Source: Myxococcus stipitatus
GTDB taxonomy: Bacteria > Myxococcota > Myxococcia > Myxococcales > Myxococcaceae
Length of the DNA stretch: 64,000 nt
Direction of reading: 5' to 3'
NCBI RefSeq assembly: GCF_037414475.1
Contig: NZ_CP147913.1
Span: forward strand, 3,596,001-3,660,000
Both the position numbers and the translations under genes were made by a program. Each line of letters opens with the position of its first letter. Position 1 is the stretch's first letter. Below, one piece after another: positions 59,444-64,000 of this stretch. Under the pieces are notes generated by a model. The model had not been told where the DNA came from, made no database searches, and saw only the letters and a list, made by a program, of their open reading frames with translations.

Positions 59444-59716
59444 TCAGCGGCGCCGGTTGCCCCGGTTCTTGTCCCAGATGGCGTAGAGGATGATGAGGAA
59501 GGCGACAAGCCGCGCCACGTAGATGTAGTGGTGGCGCTCATCCTGGGCATCGATGAGCGCGGAGGCCACCGAGTTCATCGCCAGCACCACGAAGGACAGC
59601 GAGAAGAAGCCGAACAGGCGCTCGTTCGACTGCCTCCAGAAGCGCAGGAAGAACAGCGCGCACGCCAGCCACCCCATCGCCACCGCGCCGTTGAGCATGG
59701 ACCGGAGCAGCGTCAT
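59444..59716 (-). CDS. DUF5985-like small membrane protein
   Basis: 90 residues from ATG 59716, with GAGGTCG just upstream. Three hydrophobic helices: LNGAVAMGWLACALFFLRFW, FFSLSFVVLAMNSVASALI and YVARLVAFLIILYAIW. The pattern resembles DUF5985, a family of unknown role in myxobacteria and relatives. It is paralogous in layout to the neighbour at 59723 and shares its operon (6-bp gap). Confidence 0.75.
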   Translation of the reverse strand: MTLLRSMLNGAVAMGWLACALFFLRFWRQSNERLFGFFSLSFVVLAMNSVASALIDAQDERHHYIYVARLVAFLIILYAIWDKNRGNRRR

Positions 59717-59722
59717 TCGACC

Positions 59723-59983
59723 TCACGAAGCGTCCCAGATGAGCCCATAGAGCAGGACGGAGACGCTGGCCAGCGTGGCCAGCATGCGCGGCAGGTACAG
59801 GCTGATGGTCTCGGGCAGAATCACCAGGTCCACGAAGAGCAGCACGTTGCTCACCGCCTGGCCCACGAAGCACAGCCCGCTCCACAGCAACAACCGGGAC
59901 TCGGTCCGCTTCCAGGCGCGCAGGAGCAGCACCGCGCACGAGACACTCGTCAGGGCACACAGGATGTAGACCGCTTCAGCCAT
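59723..59983 (-). CDS. DUF5985-like small membrane protein
   Basis: 86 residues from ATG 59983, which overlaps the stop of the upstream gene by 8 bp; a GTG two codons earlier is also possible. AGGAC lies about eight bases upstream. Three membrane helices (YILCALTSVSCAVLLLRAW, LLWSGLCFVGQAVSNVLLFV, RMLATLASVSVLLYGLIWD). Two cysteines near the membrane could bind metal or be redox-active, which is speculation. DUF5985 family by pattern. Confidence 0.75.
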   Translation of the reverse strand: MAEAVYILCALTSVSCAVLLLRAWKRTESRLLLWSGLCFVGQAVSNVLLFVDLVILPETISLYLPRMLATLASVSVLLYGLIWDAS

Positions 59984-60383
59984 GGTCACCGTCCTTGTCC
60001 TTCTTGAGCACGAAGGCCTCGGCGAAGCCTCGCACCTTGTCCAACGGCCTCGAGAAGATGAAGGTGATGACGCTCACCCGCCGCGCCGCGTACACCGACG
60101 CCAGCTCCGCCACCGCCTGCGCGTCCTCGGAGCTCTCGGGACTGTAGCGGTACGCGGGCGGAGTCCTCCCGTCGCTCACCACCAGGTTCCTCGCGGCGAG
60201 GTCCGCGAGCCTCATGGCCGCGGAAGGTTCTGCGATGCGCAACTCCAGGCTCACCGATGACGCGGTCCACTCCCGCCCCGGCTGGGCGCGAAGCAGGAGA
60301 AGCACCTCCAGCTTCTCCACGGAGTCGATGTGCGTCGTGATGAAGCGCTGGACCCGCGGAGGAAGTCCGGCGTCGCTCACCAC
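59976..60383 (-). CDS. Winged-helix-like small regulator, first gene of a DUF5985 operon
   Basis: 135 residues starting at GTG 60383 (MVSDAGLPPRVQRF), with GGTGGAG just upstream. The helix pattern IDSVEKLEVLLLLRAQPGRE then TASSVSLELRIAEPSAAMRL and ADLAARNLVVSDGRTPPAYR looks like a MarR/PadR-type winged helix with a wing (YRYSPES). A C-terminal helix follows (VYAARRVSVITFIFSRPLDK) and could be membrane-associated. It likely controls or partners the two DUF5985 genes. The DNA-binding call is by shape only. Confidence 0.6.
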   Translation of the reverse strand: MVSDAGLPPRVQRFITTHIDSVEKLEVLLLLRAQPGREWTASSVSLELRIAEPSAAMRLADLAARNLVVSDGRTPPAYRYSPESSEDAQAVAELASVYAARRVSVITFIFSRPLDKVRGFAEAFVLKKDKDGDHG

Positions 60384-60433
60384 TCCACCTTGCCCACCTG
60401 AATCGATGCGTCAACAATTTCTGGCCCAAGTGT

Positions 60434-64000
<3,567 letters not shown>

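Overview
The window looks like chromosomal DNA from a myxobacterium (Cystobacterineae: Myxococcus, Corallococcus, Pyxidicoccus or a close relative). This is inferred from the very high GC with strong third-position bias, the density of hybrid histidine kinases, stand-alone receivers and Hanks-type Ser/Thr kinases, the many lipoproteins, a RapA-like ATPase, and the DUF5985-like and Tad-type genes. I saw no tRNA, rRNA, CRISPR array, insertion sequence or phage gene. About 50 protein genes are packed tightly, with many 4-bp ATGA/GTGA overlaps.

Layout. 1-8.6 kb: end of a PfkB sugar kinase, a small exported protein, gyrA, a TPR protein, an exported M24 peptidase, a receiver protein, a thioesterase and uracil-DNA glycosylase. 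8.7-15.2 kb: a CpaF/TadA secretion ATPase, an envelope protein paired with a collagen-like glycine-rich lipoprotein, and a membrane Ser/Thr kinase. 15.2-22.5 kb: an envelope group with a degenerate GT51 glycosyltransferase-like protein, a ferredoxin reductase-like flavoprotein, a WD40 lipoprotein with an inserted retropepsin-like domain, an LpoA/LppC-like lipoprotein, dnaJ and a small unknown gene. 22.7-28.9 kb: an ABC exporter, membrane proteins, three small unknown genes and a VOC protein. 28.9-33.1 kb: a four-gene TadE/TadG-type operon. 33.2-36.3 kb: a RapA-like SNF2 ATPase.

36.5-50.1 kb is the signalling core. After a PAS-GAF kinase comes a compact operon of a multiheme c-type cytochrome lipoprotein, a FIST sensor protein, a multi-receiver hybrid kinase and a stand-alone receiver. 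It has a folded leader and ends in a strong hairpin. Next is a two-gene unit of an atypical tryptophan-dioxygenase-family heme protein and a methyltransferase. A NarL-type regulator and a histidine kinase then diverge from a region with four phased TGTTCA repeats, followed by a second receiver that is a paralogue of the first.

50.1-64 kb lies wholly on the minus strand: an ABC1/UbiB kinase, a Ser/Thr kinase fused to PilZ, J-like and TPR segments, a cysteine-containing lipoprotein with EPDAGT repeats, a three-GAF histidine kinase, an aldo/keto reductase, a Tat-exported PhoX-like protein, a three-gene membrane/regulator unit, and a very large HAMP-repeat hybrid kinase that runs off the end.

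The most interesting items are the cytochrome-FIST-kinase-receiver operon with its leader, the TDO-like/methyltransferase pair lacking canonical tryptophan-binding residues, the Ser/Thr kinase-PilZ-J-TPR fusion, and the envelope group combining an LpoA-like protein with two degenerate-enzyme scaffolds. All family calls are from reading translated sequence by eye; no database search was run.
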